A stretch of 54,986 nucleotides of DNA from a candidate division WOR-3 bacterium (GTDB taxonomy: Bacteria; Hydrothermota; Tepidihabitantia; Tepidihabitantales; Tepidihabitantaceae), in the NCBI GenBank assembly GCA_016867815.1, contig VGIR01000010.1, positions 1 through 54,986 of the forward strand. Reading direction: 5' to 3'. The stretch's first letter is position 1; each line of letters opens with the position of its first letter. A program made the translations under genes and the position numbers. Below, one piece after another: positions 40,821-49,340 of the stretch. The notes under the pieces are model-generated. The model did no database searches, had not been told where the DNA came from, and saw only the letters and a program-made list of their open reading frames with translations.

Positions 40821-41128
40821 TCGCCTCAAGCTGTCAGCCGTTAGCCGGAAGCCGTTGGCCCTCCGCCCTCGCCGATTTGCATCCCGCCCATCAGCAGGCA
40901 ATCCCGATAGCCGCGAACTGACCACGGCCGCACCATTCCGGACCCGGCTGCGTCTAAGATAGCCGAGAGCACGGTAGCTCGGTATCAATAAACGGCTCGG
41001 TCATAGACATTGTCGTGATACTGGGTTACGCGTGACTCTCTTTTCATTCCATCGGCAGCAGCGCCCGGTCTGCCTGCCGCCACCGACGACAATCCATCGC
41101 TCAGAGCCGTCGAGGCTTCGCGCTGCGG

Positions 41129-41156
41129 TTTACAGGGCGACGCGCGGCTGTAGAAT
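41129..41156 (+). promoter_or_regulatory. Promoter abutting the MFS gene
   Basis: TTTACA (41129-41134), a 16-nt spacer and TAGAAT (41151-41156). The TTG start is at 41163, about where transcription would begin, so a leaderless transcript is possible. Confidence 0.55.
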
Positions 41157-41162
41157 ACAGCC

Positions 41163-42509
41163 TTGCCGGACAAAGACCCGAACCAACCACCGACAGATCC
41201 GCGGGTACAGCCACCGTTTTCCTCAAAGGAAAGCGGTAGCAGTCCCCACAGGCCCGGGCTCGAGCTAGTCGAGGAGGAGGTGGCCCGCGCCTCGGGCGCG
41301 GCCCTGCCCCCCACCTTTGCCGCTTTCGCGCACCGGAACTACCGGCTCTACTGGTTCGGCAACCTCACTTCCCTTACCGGCACCTGGATGCAGAGCATAG
41401 CCACCGGCTGGCTGGTACTGCAGTTGACCAACTCTCCGTTCTTTGTCGGTCTGAACTCGACCCTGGCCTGGCTGCCGGCCTGGATTGTCTCTTTGCCGGC
41501 CGGGGCCATGGCCGACCGGTTCGACAAGCGGAAGCTGATGATCGGCACCCAGTCGGTGCTGGCGCTGCTCGCGCTGGCGCTGGCCGTGCTCTACTGGACC
41601 AAAGTGCTCACCATCTACCACGTGCTGGTGCTTTCCTGCCTGTCCGGGTTCGCGGCCACGCTCAATGCCCCGATTGCCCAGTCGCTGATCCCCGACCTGG
41701 TGGAGCGGAAGAACGTCCTCAACGCGGTGGCGCTCAACTCGGCGATGTTCAACTCCGCCCGGATCATCGGCCCGTCGATTGCCGGCGTACTCATCGGTAC
41801 CATCGGGCCGGGCGGCTGCTTCGGGATAAACAGTGCGAGCTTCCTGGCGATCATCGTCGCGCTCTGGTTGATTCGTCTGCCTCCCCCCCAGCCTCACGGC
41901 TCCGCAGAGTCGGTGGGGCAACGAATAATGACCGGGCTGCGGTTCGTTCGCGGCCACAGGGACATCCGGACGCTCGTCATCATGATGGCGGTATTCAGTT
42001 CGTTCGGGATCGTCTACCTGCCGCTGATGCCGGTCTTTGCCCGGGACGTCTTCCACGCGGGCGCGCGCGGCTATGGGGTGATGATGACGTGCATCGGCAT
42101 CGGCGCGGTCATCGGCGGCCTGACCCTTGCCACAGTCAGCAGGACGAAACACAAAGGCCGCATTCTCGTGTTCGGCACGCTCAGCCTCGGCATCTTGATA
42201 ATCGTATTCTCGTTCATACGTGACTTTCGCCTGGCCCTGCCGGTGATCGTGCTCATCGGCTTCTGCCAAACTTCGATCGCCTCGCTCACCAACACGCTGG
42301 TCCAGACCCTGGCCCCGAACCATATCCGCGGCCGGGCCCTGAGCGTCTACATGTTGGCGTTCAACGGGATGTTCCCGGTCGGGAGTTTTGTGGGCGGGGC
42401 GATTGCGCAGAGGTTCGGCGCACCCGCGGCGACTATCGTCGGCGGGTGCGCCGTACTAGTCAGTCTGGCGGCGGTATCGGTCCTGGCGCCGTCGGTGCGA
42501 AGACTGTAG
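41163..42509 (+). CDS. MFS transporter of the enterobactin-exporter (MFS_3) type
   Basis: 448 residues with about 12 transmembrane segments after a 50-residue hydrophilic Pro/Ser-rich N-terminus. Signature stretches include FRNYRLYWFGNLTSLTGTWM-like sequence at about 57-75, LPAGAMADRFDKRKLMIGTQ in the first loop and NAVALNSAMFNSARIIGPSI. The family exports small molecules such as siderophores or drugs; the substrate is unknown. The TTG start has no Shine-Dalgarno sequence, and the promoter touches it. No biosynthetic genes adjoin it. Confidence 0.9.
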   Translation: MPDKDPNQPPTDPRVQPPFSSKESGSSPHRPGLELVEEEVARASGAALPPTFAAFAHRNYRLYWFGNLTSLTGTWMQSIATGWLVLQLTNSPFFVGLNSTLAWLPAWIVSLPAGAMADRFDKRKLMIGTQSVLALLALALAVLYWTKVLTIYHVLVLSCLSGFAATLNAPIAQSLIPDLVERKNVLNAVALNSAMFNSARIIGPSIAGVLIGTIGPGGCFGINSASFLAIIVALWLIRLPPPQPHGSAESVGQRIMTGLRFVRGHRDIRTLVIMMAVFSSFGIVYLPLMPVFARDVFHAGARGYGVMMTCIGIGAVIGGLTLATVSRTKHKGRILVFGTLSLGILIIVFSFIRDFRLALPVIVLIGFCQTSIASLTNTLVQTLAPNHIRGRALSVYMLAFNGMFPVGSFVGGAIAQRFGAPAATIVGGCAVLVSLAAVSVLAPSVRRL

Positions 42510-42595
42510 TGGTCCAGCGGTCATGTGGTCCAGTGTTCCGGTGGCGGACACGGACACTTGATCACTAGATCACTGGATCACTAGACCACTTACTC
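42510..42595. repeat. GATCACTAGATCACTGG-type tandem repeats
   Basis: Between the convergent MFS and lipoprotein genes lie copies of gtggtccagcggtcatgtgg and of gatcactagatcactgg. The same class is read as protein at the N-terminus of the DUF4384 gene (26830-26876). Confidence 0.6.
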
Positions 42596-42598
42596 GGT

Positions 42599-43369
42599 CT
42601 ACTCCAGTCCTTTGAGTTGGTATCCATACCACGTCCCGTCCGCGCCGTCAGAGCCACCGTCGGCATCCTCGGCGATCCAGAGCATGTCATTGGCCCACGA
42701 CAGTGAGAACCCGAACCCGGACCGGGGCAGCGCGAACTTGCTGACGTACTCACCGTCGATGCCGTAGACGAGTATGTCGGTGTCGCTGTCCGGCGCCCAG
42801 ACGAACAGGAACTTGTCCGACGCGGCAATCGCATAGGAGTAGCCGAGGTCCGTGGTCGAGTTGTAGCTCGACAGCTCGAAGCTCGTCTCCTCTTCGCCGT
42901 CGCTATCAAAGACCGTGACCGTACCGTCTTCCAGCTCGTAGAGCTTCTCGCCGTCGGGAGACATCGCCACCGAACTCTGGTCCTCGGAGAAAATGCCCTC
43001 CTTGTCCTCCACCGTGAACTCGAGGTCGAGGTCTGCCAAGTCCAGCGACGTGCCGTAGGGCTTGACGTAGAGCTGCTCTTCGGCCGGGCTGTAGAGAATC
43101 GCCCGCCCGTCCGCGCCCATGCTGTAGCTCTCTTCCAGCGACCCGGACTCATCGTACTTGTTGAGGTTAGAGTATTCGGTGTTGCCCCCGTTGATGGTGT
43201 AGTAGTAGTCTCCGTCCCAGGTCAGTCCCATGTTGTGGTAGAAGACGTGGTCGGTGAATTCCATCTGCTGGACCGGCGTCACTTTCGTGCCGCCGACCTG
43301 CTTCTTGGCGCCGGCAGCGCAGCCGAGTACGACGAGCGCCACCAGACTCAGTCTCAGCATTCCCTTCAT
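42599..43369 (-). CDS. Acidic beta-propeller-like lipoprotein
   Basis: 256 residues with lipobox VVLGC (Cys17). The mature protein is acidic and built of short repeated strand motifs (GLTWDGDYYYTINGGNTEYS, NLNKYDESGSLEESYSMGAD, MSPDGEKLYELEDGTVTVFD, IYGIDGEYVSKFALP-like), as in NHL or SBBP-type propellers. The ligand is unknown. AGGAAG precedes the ATG. It starts 36 bp after the C25 protease stop and is probably cotranscribed with it. Confidence 0.75.
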   Translation of the reverse strand: MKGMLRLSLVALVVLGCAAGAKKQVGGTKVTPVQQMEFTDHVFYHNMGLTWDGDYYYTINGGNTEYSNLNKYDESGSLEESYSMGADGRAILYSPAEEQLYVKPYGTSLDLADLDLEFTVEDKEGIFSEDQSSVAMSPDGEKLYELEDGTVTVFDSDGEEETSFELSSYNSTTDLGYSYAIAASDKFLFVWAPDSDTDILVYGIDGEYVSKFALPRSGFGFSLSWANDMLWIAEDADGGSDGADGTWYGYQLKGLE

Positions 43370-43405
43370 CTTCCTCTTCCTTTCTCCTCCGGGCCCTGGC
43401 CCGGG

Positions 43406-46400
43406 CTATCTGAACATCACTGACTTGCTGTTAGCCGTACCGGCACTGGTCTCGAGCCGGTAGACGTATACGCCGTTAGACGCAGTCGCGCCGGCCGCGG
43501 AGCGCCCGTCCCATGTGGTCGAGTACGCGCCGCGTCGGTAGAAGCCATCCGCCAGCACTCGCAGTGTCCTGCCAGACACGTCGAGCACCGACAACCGGAT
43601 GCGCCCGTCCTGCGGCAGAGCGAAGCGAAGCCGCGCCTGGTCGCGCACCAGGCTGGGGGCTGCCTGCAACCCCACTCGCATGATGTCGCCGACGTTGACT
43701 GGCCCGGACACGGCGACCGAACGGTCGAACCAGGACTGGGCCGAATCCGCGTGGTCGAGCAGTTCCTGCTCGGAGTTGCCGCCGACGAAGGCGAAGGCGA
43801 CGAATGCCCGGCCCTGCACCTCAAGATCAAACGGCCCGGCCGATACCATACAGGACCAGTTGCGGGAGCCGTTCGAGTTGGGCCGCGATATCGCGCCGCG
43901 CAGGAAGCTGTCTTTCACCGCCTCGGTGATCATTCCGGATGGCACCAGGTAGACGTTGTGGTCGATTGCCGACAGATTGGCCGCGACTTGCGGCGACAGC
44001 AGCTTGATGCCGACCGCGTAGTTGTAATCCCCCGACTGAGTCATGTAGGTGAAGCGGCGCAATGTGTCGGTGTAGACGTCATTCGAGGTCTCGTTGTTGA
44101 CGTCGAAGTCGGAGAAGATGCCGGCGTGGACGCCGTTCACCGGCGCCGAGCCCAGGTTATCGACTCTATAGGTCAGGACCACGAAGTCACGGAAGCCGGA
44201 GTCCGGGACCGATGCCGACCACTGAGCTACGGTCAATCCTTTGGGCGTGGCGTGGGCGCTGTCGTCAATCACTGCCTGGTACTCTTGGCCGCCGGTAAGA
44301 GGCGGAATCACCGCGTGCAGTGTGTCGACCGCTCGCCAGTCCGCCTGAAAGGTCGAACTGGGGTGGCCATACCAGCGGTCAACTACGTAGTTCGGGCCGT
44401 TGCCGCAGGCGAAACTGGTGAAGTAGATCGATCCGTACGGCGCGTTGCGCGGGTACTTCAGCCCTGACCCCTCGTTGTACGGCCCGAGCGTCCCGATTGA
44501 GCCCAGCGAAGTGACGGAGAGGATCATGTCGTTGTTCCCGTGGTCGGCCCAGAGCTTCCTGGCCGGCGGCAGGTCACCGATGCGGGTCTCAAAGAACGGT
44601 TCCCAGTAGCCTTGCGTAGCGGTGCAGGCCGCAATCATCTCGGCCAGGGTGCCGGGGGGCGTCGTATCCGAAGCCGTAACCCGGAACCGGTCGCCTTCGA
44701 CCGTGGCCCCGGCCGCGATGGTGCCGTAGCTCGAAGTCGAATCGACCCGGGTCACATACGGGCAGAACGTTCTCAGGACCGCGTTCGTCCCGGTCGCAGC
44801 GACTGCGCCCTCGTTCTTGACCGAAACGTACAGGTCAACTGTCTCTCCCGGGTCGAGCCGGCCGTTGCTGTCATCGATACGCAGCCCGGCAAAGACCAGG
44901 GCCGGGCGGTTGGAACTGCCGCGCACCGGCACCAGCCCGTCGTACGGATAGAAGTTCTGCGCGCTGGCCGACAAGTCCAGGTTACCTGTGGTCGTCGGGG
45001 CGACCAGTAGGTCAACCCATCCCTGCGAGTTGGTCCAACCCCGAGCGTAGGTCTCGGTGCCTTTGCTCAGGCAGACCAGCGCACCCTTGACCGGCGTGCT
45101 GCCGTTCTTGACCGTGATGCGCACCACCTGGGTCCCGGTCGGCACTGAGTCGGGCTTGGTCACAGCCAGGGTACCGGGCTTCTCCGACCAGACGTGGAGC
45201 GTCGGGTCGCCGAAGAGGTTCAACTCAAACACGCACCAGCGCCAGACCTCCTGGTCCATGGCGAGGCTGCGGAAGTAGTCCTTGGACATCATCCCCAGCG
45301 TGCCGAACTGGGTGGCCGCGCCCTGCAGGAAGTATCGATAGAACTGGAGGTCGAGGAGTTCCGACGGCCCGATAGCCGGCGGGTAGCCGAACCCGTAGCG
45401 CGAGTTGAGCATGCAGGCTACGCACCCGCCGTTCGGGGCTTTGACCAGGGCCTCGGCCAGGCATTCGTCGTTGTCGAACCAGCCTGACATGCAGGCTATC
45501 GAGTTGACGAAGTTGAGCCTGGTCAGCCCGTTGGTCAGCCCGGCGACCTCGTAGTCGTCCATCACCGAGAAAGTGCTGGGATTGCCGTGCGCGGAGACGT
45601 GTGCGAGTTGGAACCCGCTGCTCATCGAATCCGCGTAGACGCCCGTATTCGGGTCCTCGAGGTGGGCGTGGGTCCAGCCGGACGGGAACTCGTCGGCGAT
45701 GATGTGGTTGATGACCTTGCCGTGGTAGGGGTCGAAGAGCATCGTCGAGCCGTAGAGCACCCGCTTCAGCCGGGTAGTGTCCTGGTGCTTCTCGAACATC
45801 GTGTCCTTGGCGAAGAAAGTGGCCACGTGGGAGGCATTGTCGATGGGCGTCCGGCCGATAAGGACGTCATAGAAGAGATCGACCGAGTCCTCCATCTCGC
45901 CGAAGAGGTCGTTGTTGTTCGAGTCCCAGGAGTGTTGCAGGTCTGCATAGTACATGTCCGACGCGATGTCTTCGGTAGTACCCTCGACCGTCAGCCGGCA
46001 GGTCCGCACCGGCACGATGCCGTCGTCGCCGCCGATGAGTACCCACTTGAGCCCGTGGTTCTGCCAGTAATCCTTCACGCAGTTGCGGATCTTCTCCTGG
46101 TTGTCCCGCCCGGAGTAGGAGGAGTAGATAGACTCGGTCCTCATCACCACGGTCTTGATGCCGCGCCGGGTCTTCCAGTTCACGAACGGCTGGAAGTTGC
46201 CCGCGCGCGCGCTGGAGGTGATGACGATCATGTCGAAGAGCGAATCCATGGTCGGCCTGCCATCGGCGCCCCCGACCGGGAGGCGCGTTGCCGGGGACCA
46301 ATTCGCCACCGCTTCCGGGTTCGCGACCAGTGGCCTGACGTTCCGGCCCATCAGGTCGACCTGCGACTTGTCCAGGCTCAGGACTTCGTGCCGGTTCCGC

Positions 46401-46966
46401 TCGTAGCGGACTGCGACCTTGATACGTGTGACCAGTTCAAGCCGCTTCTGCGCTGCCGTGTAGCGCAGGGGGGAAACGTGGACGCCGGCGAGGCGATATC
46501 CACCCATCAGCCCTGACCGGGTGAACCGCACCATCTCGGCCGGGTATGACCGGCTGGAAGCGTAGGCACGGGCGTCGGGCGGCACGAATGCCCGGGACGG
46601 CTGAGAGAGAATCTCCGGCCGCTGGCTCGGGTGGATGTTGAACTCGCCTGCCAGCGCCTCGGTCGAGACGCTGACTATGTCCACGCCCGTCACCTCGGCG
46701 TCGGGAGGAATCGCCACGTTGTACACCGCCAGCGGCAGGTTGGGGTAACCCGGCTCGGACGTCGAGTAGTGGCCGGGCAGCGTGACGACGTCGAAGCCGT
46801 TCACCCTGCCGAAGACGAAGTCGTCCGGCTTGAACTCGAACGTCTGGGTCAGGGTTCCTGTCGCCGCACCAGAGCGGGACATGACCGGAATCGGCTTGGC
46901 GATTGCGGGCCGTGTCCCAAGCCCCGCGACCATAGCCAGAGCGACAATACGGACGATACAGAACAT
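43406..46966 (-). CDS. Gingipain-like C25 cysteine protease with T9SS-type C-terminus
   Basis: About 1186 residues with a signal peptide (IVRIVALAMVAGLGTRPAIA) and a propeptide to about 225. The C25 catalytic domain begins at FDMIVITSSARAGNFQPFVN. By numbering from 46969, His461 lies in HVSAHGNPS and Cys493 in SIACMSGWFD; the spacing matches gingipains. Ig-like domains follow (KNGSTPVKGALVCLSKGTE; DDSNGRLDPGETVDLYVSVK). A C-terminal FlgD/T9SS-type sorting domain completes it (VLDVSGRTLRVLADGFYRRG, GVYVYRLETSAG). It is a secreted or surface protease. ATG 46966 follows GGAGG by 6 nt; the codon before it is TTG. Confidence 0.92.
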   Translation of the reverse strand: MFCIVRIVALAMVAGLGTRPAIAKPIPVMSRSGAATGTLTQTFEFKPDDFVFGRVNGFDVVTLPGHYSTSEPGYPNLPLAVYNVAIPPDAEVTGVDIVSVSTEALAGEFNIHPSQRPEILSQPSRAFVPPDARAYASSRSYPAEMVRFTRSGLMGGYRLAGVHVSPLRYTAAQKRLELVTRIKVAVRYERNRHEVLSLDKSQVDLMGRNVRPLVANPEAVANWSPATRLPVGGADGRPTMDSLFDMIVITSSARAGNFQPFVNWKTRRGIKTVVMRTESIYSSYSGRDNQEKIRNCVKDYWQNHGLKWVLIGGDDGIVPVRTCRLTVEGTTEDIASDMYYADLQHSWDSNNNDLFGEMEDSVDLFYDVLIGRTPIDNASHVATFFAKDTMFEKHQDTTRLKRVLYGSTMLFDPYHGKVINHIIADEFPSGWTHAHLEDPNTGVYADSMSSGFQLAHVSAHGNPSTFSVMDDYEVAGLTNGLTRLNFVNSIACMSGWFDNDECLAEALVKAPNGGCVACMLNSRYGFGYPPAIGPSELLDLQFYRYFLQGAATQFGTLGMMSKDYFRSLAMDQEVWRWCVFELNLFGDPTLHVWSEKPGTLAVTKPDSVPTGTQVVRITVKNGSTPVKGALVCLSKGTETYARGWTNSQGWVDLLVAPTTTGNLDLSASAQNFYPYDGLVPVRGSSNRPALVFAGLRIDDSNGRLDPGETVDLYVSVKNEGAVAATGTNAVLRTFCPYVTRVDSTSSYGTIAAGATVEGDRFRVTASDTTPPGTLAEMIAACTATQGYWEPFFETRIGDLPPARKLWADHGNNDMILSVTSLGSIGTLGPYNEGSGLKYPRNAPYGSIYFTSFACGNGPNYVVDRWYGHPSSTFQADWRAVDTLHAVIPPLTGGQEYQAVIDDSAHATPKGLTVAQWSASVPDSGFRDFVVLTYRVDNLGSAPVNGVHAGIFSDFDVNNETSNDVYTDTLRRFTYMTQSGDYNYAVGIKLLSPQVAANLSAIDHNVYLVPSGMITEAVKDSFLRGAISRPNSNGSRNWSCMVSAGPFDLEVQGRAFVAFAFVGGNSEQELLDHADSAQSWFDRSVAVSGPVNVGDIMRVGLQAAPSLVRDQARLRFALPQDGRIRLSVLDVSGRTLRVLADGFYRRGAYSTTWDGRSAAGATASNGVYVYRLETSAGTANSKSVMFR

Positions 46967-47038
46967 CAAGAGCCTCCAGTAGCTGGGAAGAGGTTCGCAG
47001 AAGCACGAAACGGCGCCCGGCGCGCCTTTTCACCCTAG

Positions 47039-47066
47039 AGTTTAGCCGAGGACCGGAGTCGGTCAA
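47039..47066 (-). promoter_or_regulatory. Promoter of the C25 protease gene
   Basis: On the minus strand TTGACC (47061-47066), a 16-nt spacer and TAAACT (47039-47044). With the promoter at 47223-47251 it makes the 340-bp intergenic region 46967-47306 a divergent control region. Confidence 0.55.
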
Positions 47067-47222
47067 ATCTCGCCCGGCGTTGACCCGCCGACTGAGCCTC
47101 GCTGGGATTGTCGCGAGTGAAATGACCGGGTCAGAAGCAGTCCTGAAAGGGCATACGAGAGCCGAACAAGGACGCTCGACATCGTCGCCGCGCGACTTTG
47201 CGCGCCCTTCCGCGGACTCCAG

Positions 47223-47251
47223 TTGACTTCCGCTTCGGCTGAACATAGCAT
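47223..47251 (+). promoter_or_regulatory. Promoter of the unknown exported protein gene
   Basis: TTGACT (47223-47228), a 17-nt spacer and TAGCAT (47246-47251). The leader is about 50 nt and carries the hairpin at 47282-47296. Confidence 0.65.
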
Positions 47252-47281
47252 AGAGCGTGGCTGACAGGTAGCGACTCTTGT

Positions 47282-47296
47282 TTGAGTACGACTCAA
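47282..47296 (+). promoter_or_regulatory. Hairpin TTGAGT-ACG-ACTCAA touching the ribosome-binding site
   Basis: A perfect 6-bp stem ends at the base immediately before GGAGG (47297-47301). In RNA it could limit ribosome access; in DNA it could be an operator. Confidence 0.45.
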
Positions 47297-47306
47297 GGAG
47301 GACGGA

Positions 47307-48446
47307 ATGTTCAGTGCCCTGTGTTTGGCTCTGTTGGCGTACGCGCCGGTTCAATTCCTGCAGACCGAGGTGACGCTTTCGAAAGGCAGTTCCTGGTCAC
47401 AGGATTTCATTCTAGCACCAGGTGATAGCCTGAAGGTGGACGCCTCGTGTCTGCGCCAAGTCGGCTCGTCGTGCGGATGTCTCGGAGGGCTAGGCGACCT
47501 CTTCATGCGAAAGGGCGACAACGTCGGCAGGGCCGTGCTCGCTGAATGGCACGGAGGTATCATCACATCGGTCTATGAGCAGTGCAAGCCCGAGATTCTC
47601 TACTACACCGACAAGGGTGGTGCCTTCACACTCTCCATCGAGAATCACTCTGGCCACAGAACGAACCTATACTTCATAACGGCGGCAAGAATCCCGGCGC
47701 AGAAGAAGTACGCCGAGTTCGACGCTTCCTTTCGAGCAGACACATCGTACGAAACGACATGGGTCGAGAAACCGGTCTTCAAGGCGTTCCATGACACTGT
47801 CCAGGAGCTGAAACGGTGGACCGACACCACGTACGAGACGGTGCTCCAGTCCGTCCTGACCACGGACATCGTCCTTGAAGGCACGCAAATGCTGGAATTC
47901 GAGCTTCCCGAGGGCAGCACGGGCGAGTTGGCCTACTCGATGTTCTCCAACGAGGCCGCTCTGAGGCAGAAAAATGAGGAAGTAAAAGGCAGCATCACAA
48001 CCATGGGCAGAGCGCTCACGCTGGTGAACCCCGCATACGGCTTGCTGGCGGAAGTCATATCGGCGGTGTCGAATCCAGATGGCATGAACTACAGCTACAA
48101 GATGTACGAAGGCAGAACGAACTGGCGCGGTGAAACCGACCCTCGGCTCTTTGGGTATGCGACAGGTGTGGCGAATGTGGTCGGCAAAAAAGAGGGCGTC
48201 AGGGTTGGGACGCCTTGCGTGCTGACCATAACTGCTGGGTCGAAGAGCCTCGGGCAGGGGGTTGGCGAGTTCTTCGGTGGATCGAAACCGAAGGTCCACA
48301 TAGACCTTGCCACCAACGTTCTCGAACCGCGCATGGAGAGAAAGTCCGCCCAGGTTCAAGTAGTGAAGGAACGCAAGGAGCAGACCGGGACAAGGAAAGT
48401 CCCCAAGGTCGAGTCAAGCGTCACACCGCACCTGCCGTGGAAATAG
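47307..48446 (+). CDS. Exported protein of unknown function
   Basis: 379 residues; family not recognised. A signal peptide (FSALCLALLAYAPVQF) is followed by a beta-rich domain (VTLSKGSSWSQDFILAPGDS, AFTLSIENHSGHRTNLYFIT), like the emp24/GOLD-type or C2-like sandwiches that bind lipid or protein. The middle region is helical (FHDTVQELKRWTDTTYETVL). A second beta domain follows (QMLEFELPEGSTGELAYSMF, VGTPCVLTITAGSKSLGQGV), and the tail is basic (ERKEQTGTRKVPKVESS). AAGGAGG precedes the ATG. No cysteine dyad or metal motif is evident. It has its own promoter. Confidence 0.75.
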   Translation: MFSALCLALLAYAPVQFLQTEVTLSKGSSWSQDFILAPGDSLKVDASCLRQVGSSCGCLGGLGDLFMRKGDNVGRAVLAEWHGGIITSVYEQCKPEILYYTDKGGAFTLSIENHSGHRTNLYFITAARIPAQKKYAEFDASFRADTSYETTWVEKPVFKAFHDTVQELKRWTDTTYETVLQSVLTTDIVLEGTQMLEFELPEGSTGELAYSMFSNEAALRQKNEEVKGSITTMGRALTLVNPAYGLLAEVISAVSNPDGMNYSYKMYEGRTNWRGETDPRLFGYATGVANVVGKKEGVRVGTPCVLTITAGSKSLGQGVGEFFGGSKPKVHIDLATNVLEPRMERKSAQVQVVKERKEQTGTRKVPKVESSVTPHLPWK

Positions 48447-48536
48447 GAGGTTCCATATCTGAACTCCTGAGAGGAACACGGCTGGCCCGCGCACTCCTGG
48501 TCACGTATTCACGTTTTCTCCGCACCCTAGCGGCTG

Positions 48537-49250
48537 ATGTCGGCTGAAGCCTGTATCTACTGCCTTGGCGACTCGTCGCGCTCACGCGCTGCCGAGCACA
48601 TCGCGCCTGCGAGTCTGGGGTGCGCCAAGACGTTGCCTGCAGGGTACGTATGCGATGACTGCAACAACTACTTCGCAGACATGGACAAGAACTTCGGGCT
48701 TCTCAACTGGAATGCACTGTGTCGCGTGTTGGATCAAGTCCCCGACCGAAGAGGAAGGGTACGGAGAAGCATCGGAAGATTCTACTCCCCAGAGAGGGAC
48801 TACTTCCAGATACAGCTTGGCCCAGCCATAGTACAGCCCGGCGTGACGCAGGTATCCCTCAGTCTCTCGCAACCAAGGGAATTCGACGAGAGGCTGTTCG
48901 CGCGAGCCATCCACAAGATCACCCTGAACTGCCTCGCCTTGGAACGTGGGCGACATGAGGCGCTCCATCAGAGATACAATAAGGTCCGGAAGTATGTCAG
49001 GTGCTGTGCGAAAGGCGAGTTCTGGCCATACGGGGTGAGGCCGCTGAATTCACTCGGCGATTTCGCTGGCAGGTTCCACAACTCGAAGTGCGGCGTCGTA
49101 GCCTACCTTGCGCTCCTGCGGCTCGAGTTTGTCGTATTGCTTGAGGGTTGGTGCAGTGACGCGGAATCCACTATCGAGGGGAGCGATTGGCGCATCAAGC
49201 GGGATACAGGACAATGGAACGAGAGTTCCCTCTTGGGCTTGGGGACCTGA
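48537..49250 (+). CDS. HNH endonuclease-like protein (HNH_5 type)
   Basis: 237 residues. The N-terminus carries the zinc-binding HNH layout: CIYC (Cys6, Cys9), EHIAPASLG (Glu20, His21), then VCDDCNNYFADMD (Cys39, Cys42, Asn43). Such domains occur in restriction, phage-defence and homing nucleases. The remaining 180 residues are not recognised (FARAIHKITLNCLALERGRH, YLALLRLEFVVLLEGWCSD). No methylase, helicase or other defence partner adjoins it, so it is an orphan. No good Shine-Dalgarno sequence precedes the ATG. Confidence 0.75.
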   Translation: MSAEACIYCLGDSSRSRAAEHIAPASLGCAKTLPAGYVCDDCNNYFADMDKNFGLLNWNALCRVLDQVPDRRGRVRRSIGRFYSPERDYFQIQLGPAIVQPGVTQVSLSLSQPREFDERLFARAIHKITLNCLALERGRHEALHQRYNKVRKYVRCCAKGEFWPYGVRPLNSLGDFAGRFHNSKCGVVAYLALLRLEFVVLLEGWCSDAESTIEGSDWRIKRDTGQWNESSLLGLGT

Positions 49251-49296
49251 CCGCTATTGACGGAGTGAATGATACGCATTCCCGGGTCGCCCCGGC

Positions 49297-49324
49297 TTGA
49301 CTGTACCCACTGAGCCGGTATCGT
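49297..49324 (+). promoter_or_regulatory. Promoter of the large T9SS-type exported protein gene
   Basis: TTGACT (49297-49302), a 16-nt spacer and TATCGT (49319-49324), only 17 bp before the start codon, so the leader would hold little more than the GGAGG site. Confidence 0.5.
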
Positions 49325-49340
49325 GATGACGGAGGTACCT

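Noticed and set aside
46437-47354. 305-codon minus-strand frame overlapping the C25 gene 5' end
   Set aside because: It is a shadow of the C25 gene in another frame; the C25 frame has the signal peptide, catalytic motifs and ribosome-binding site.
48537-49250. Restriction-modification or phage-defence operon
   Set aside because: The HNH protein stands alone; the nearby methyltransferase at 51909 is a small-molecule type without DNA-methylase motifs.
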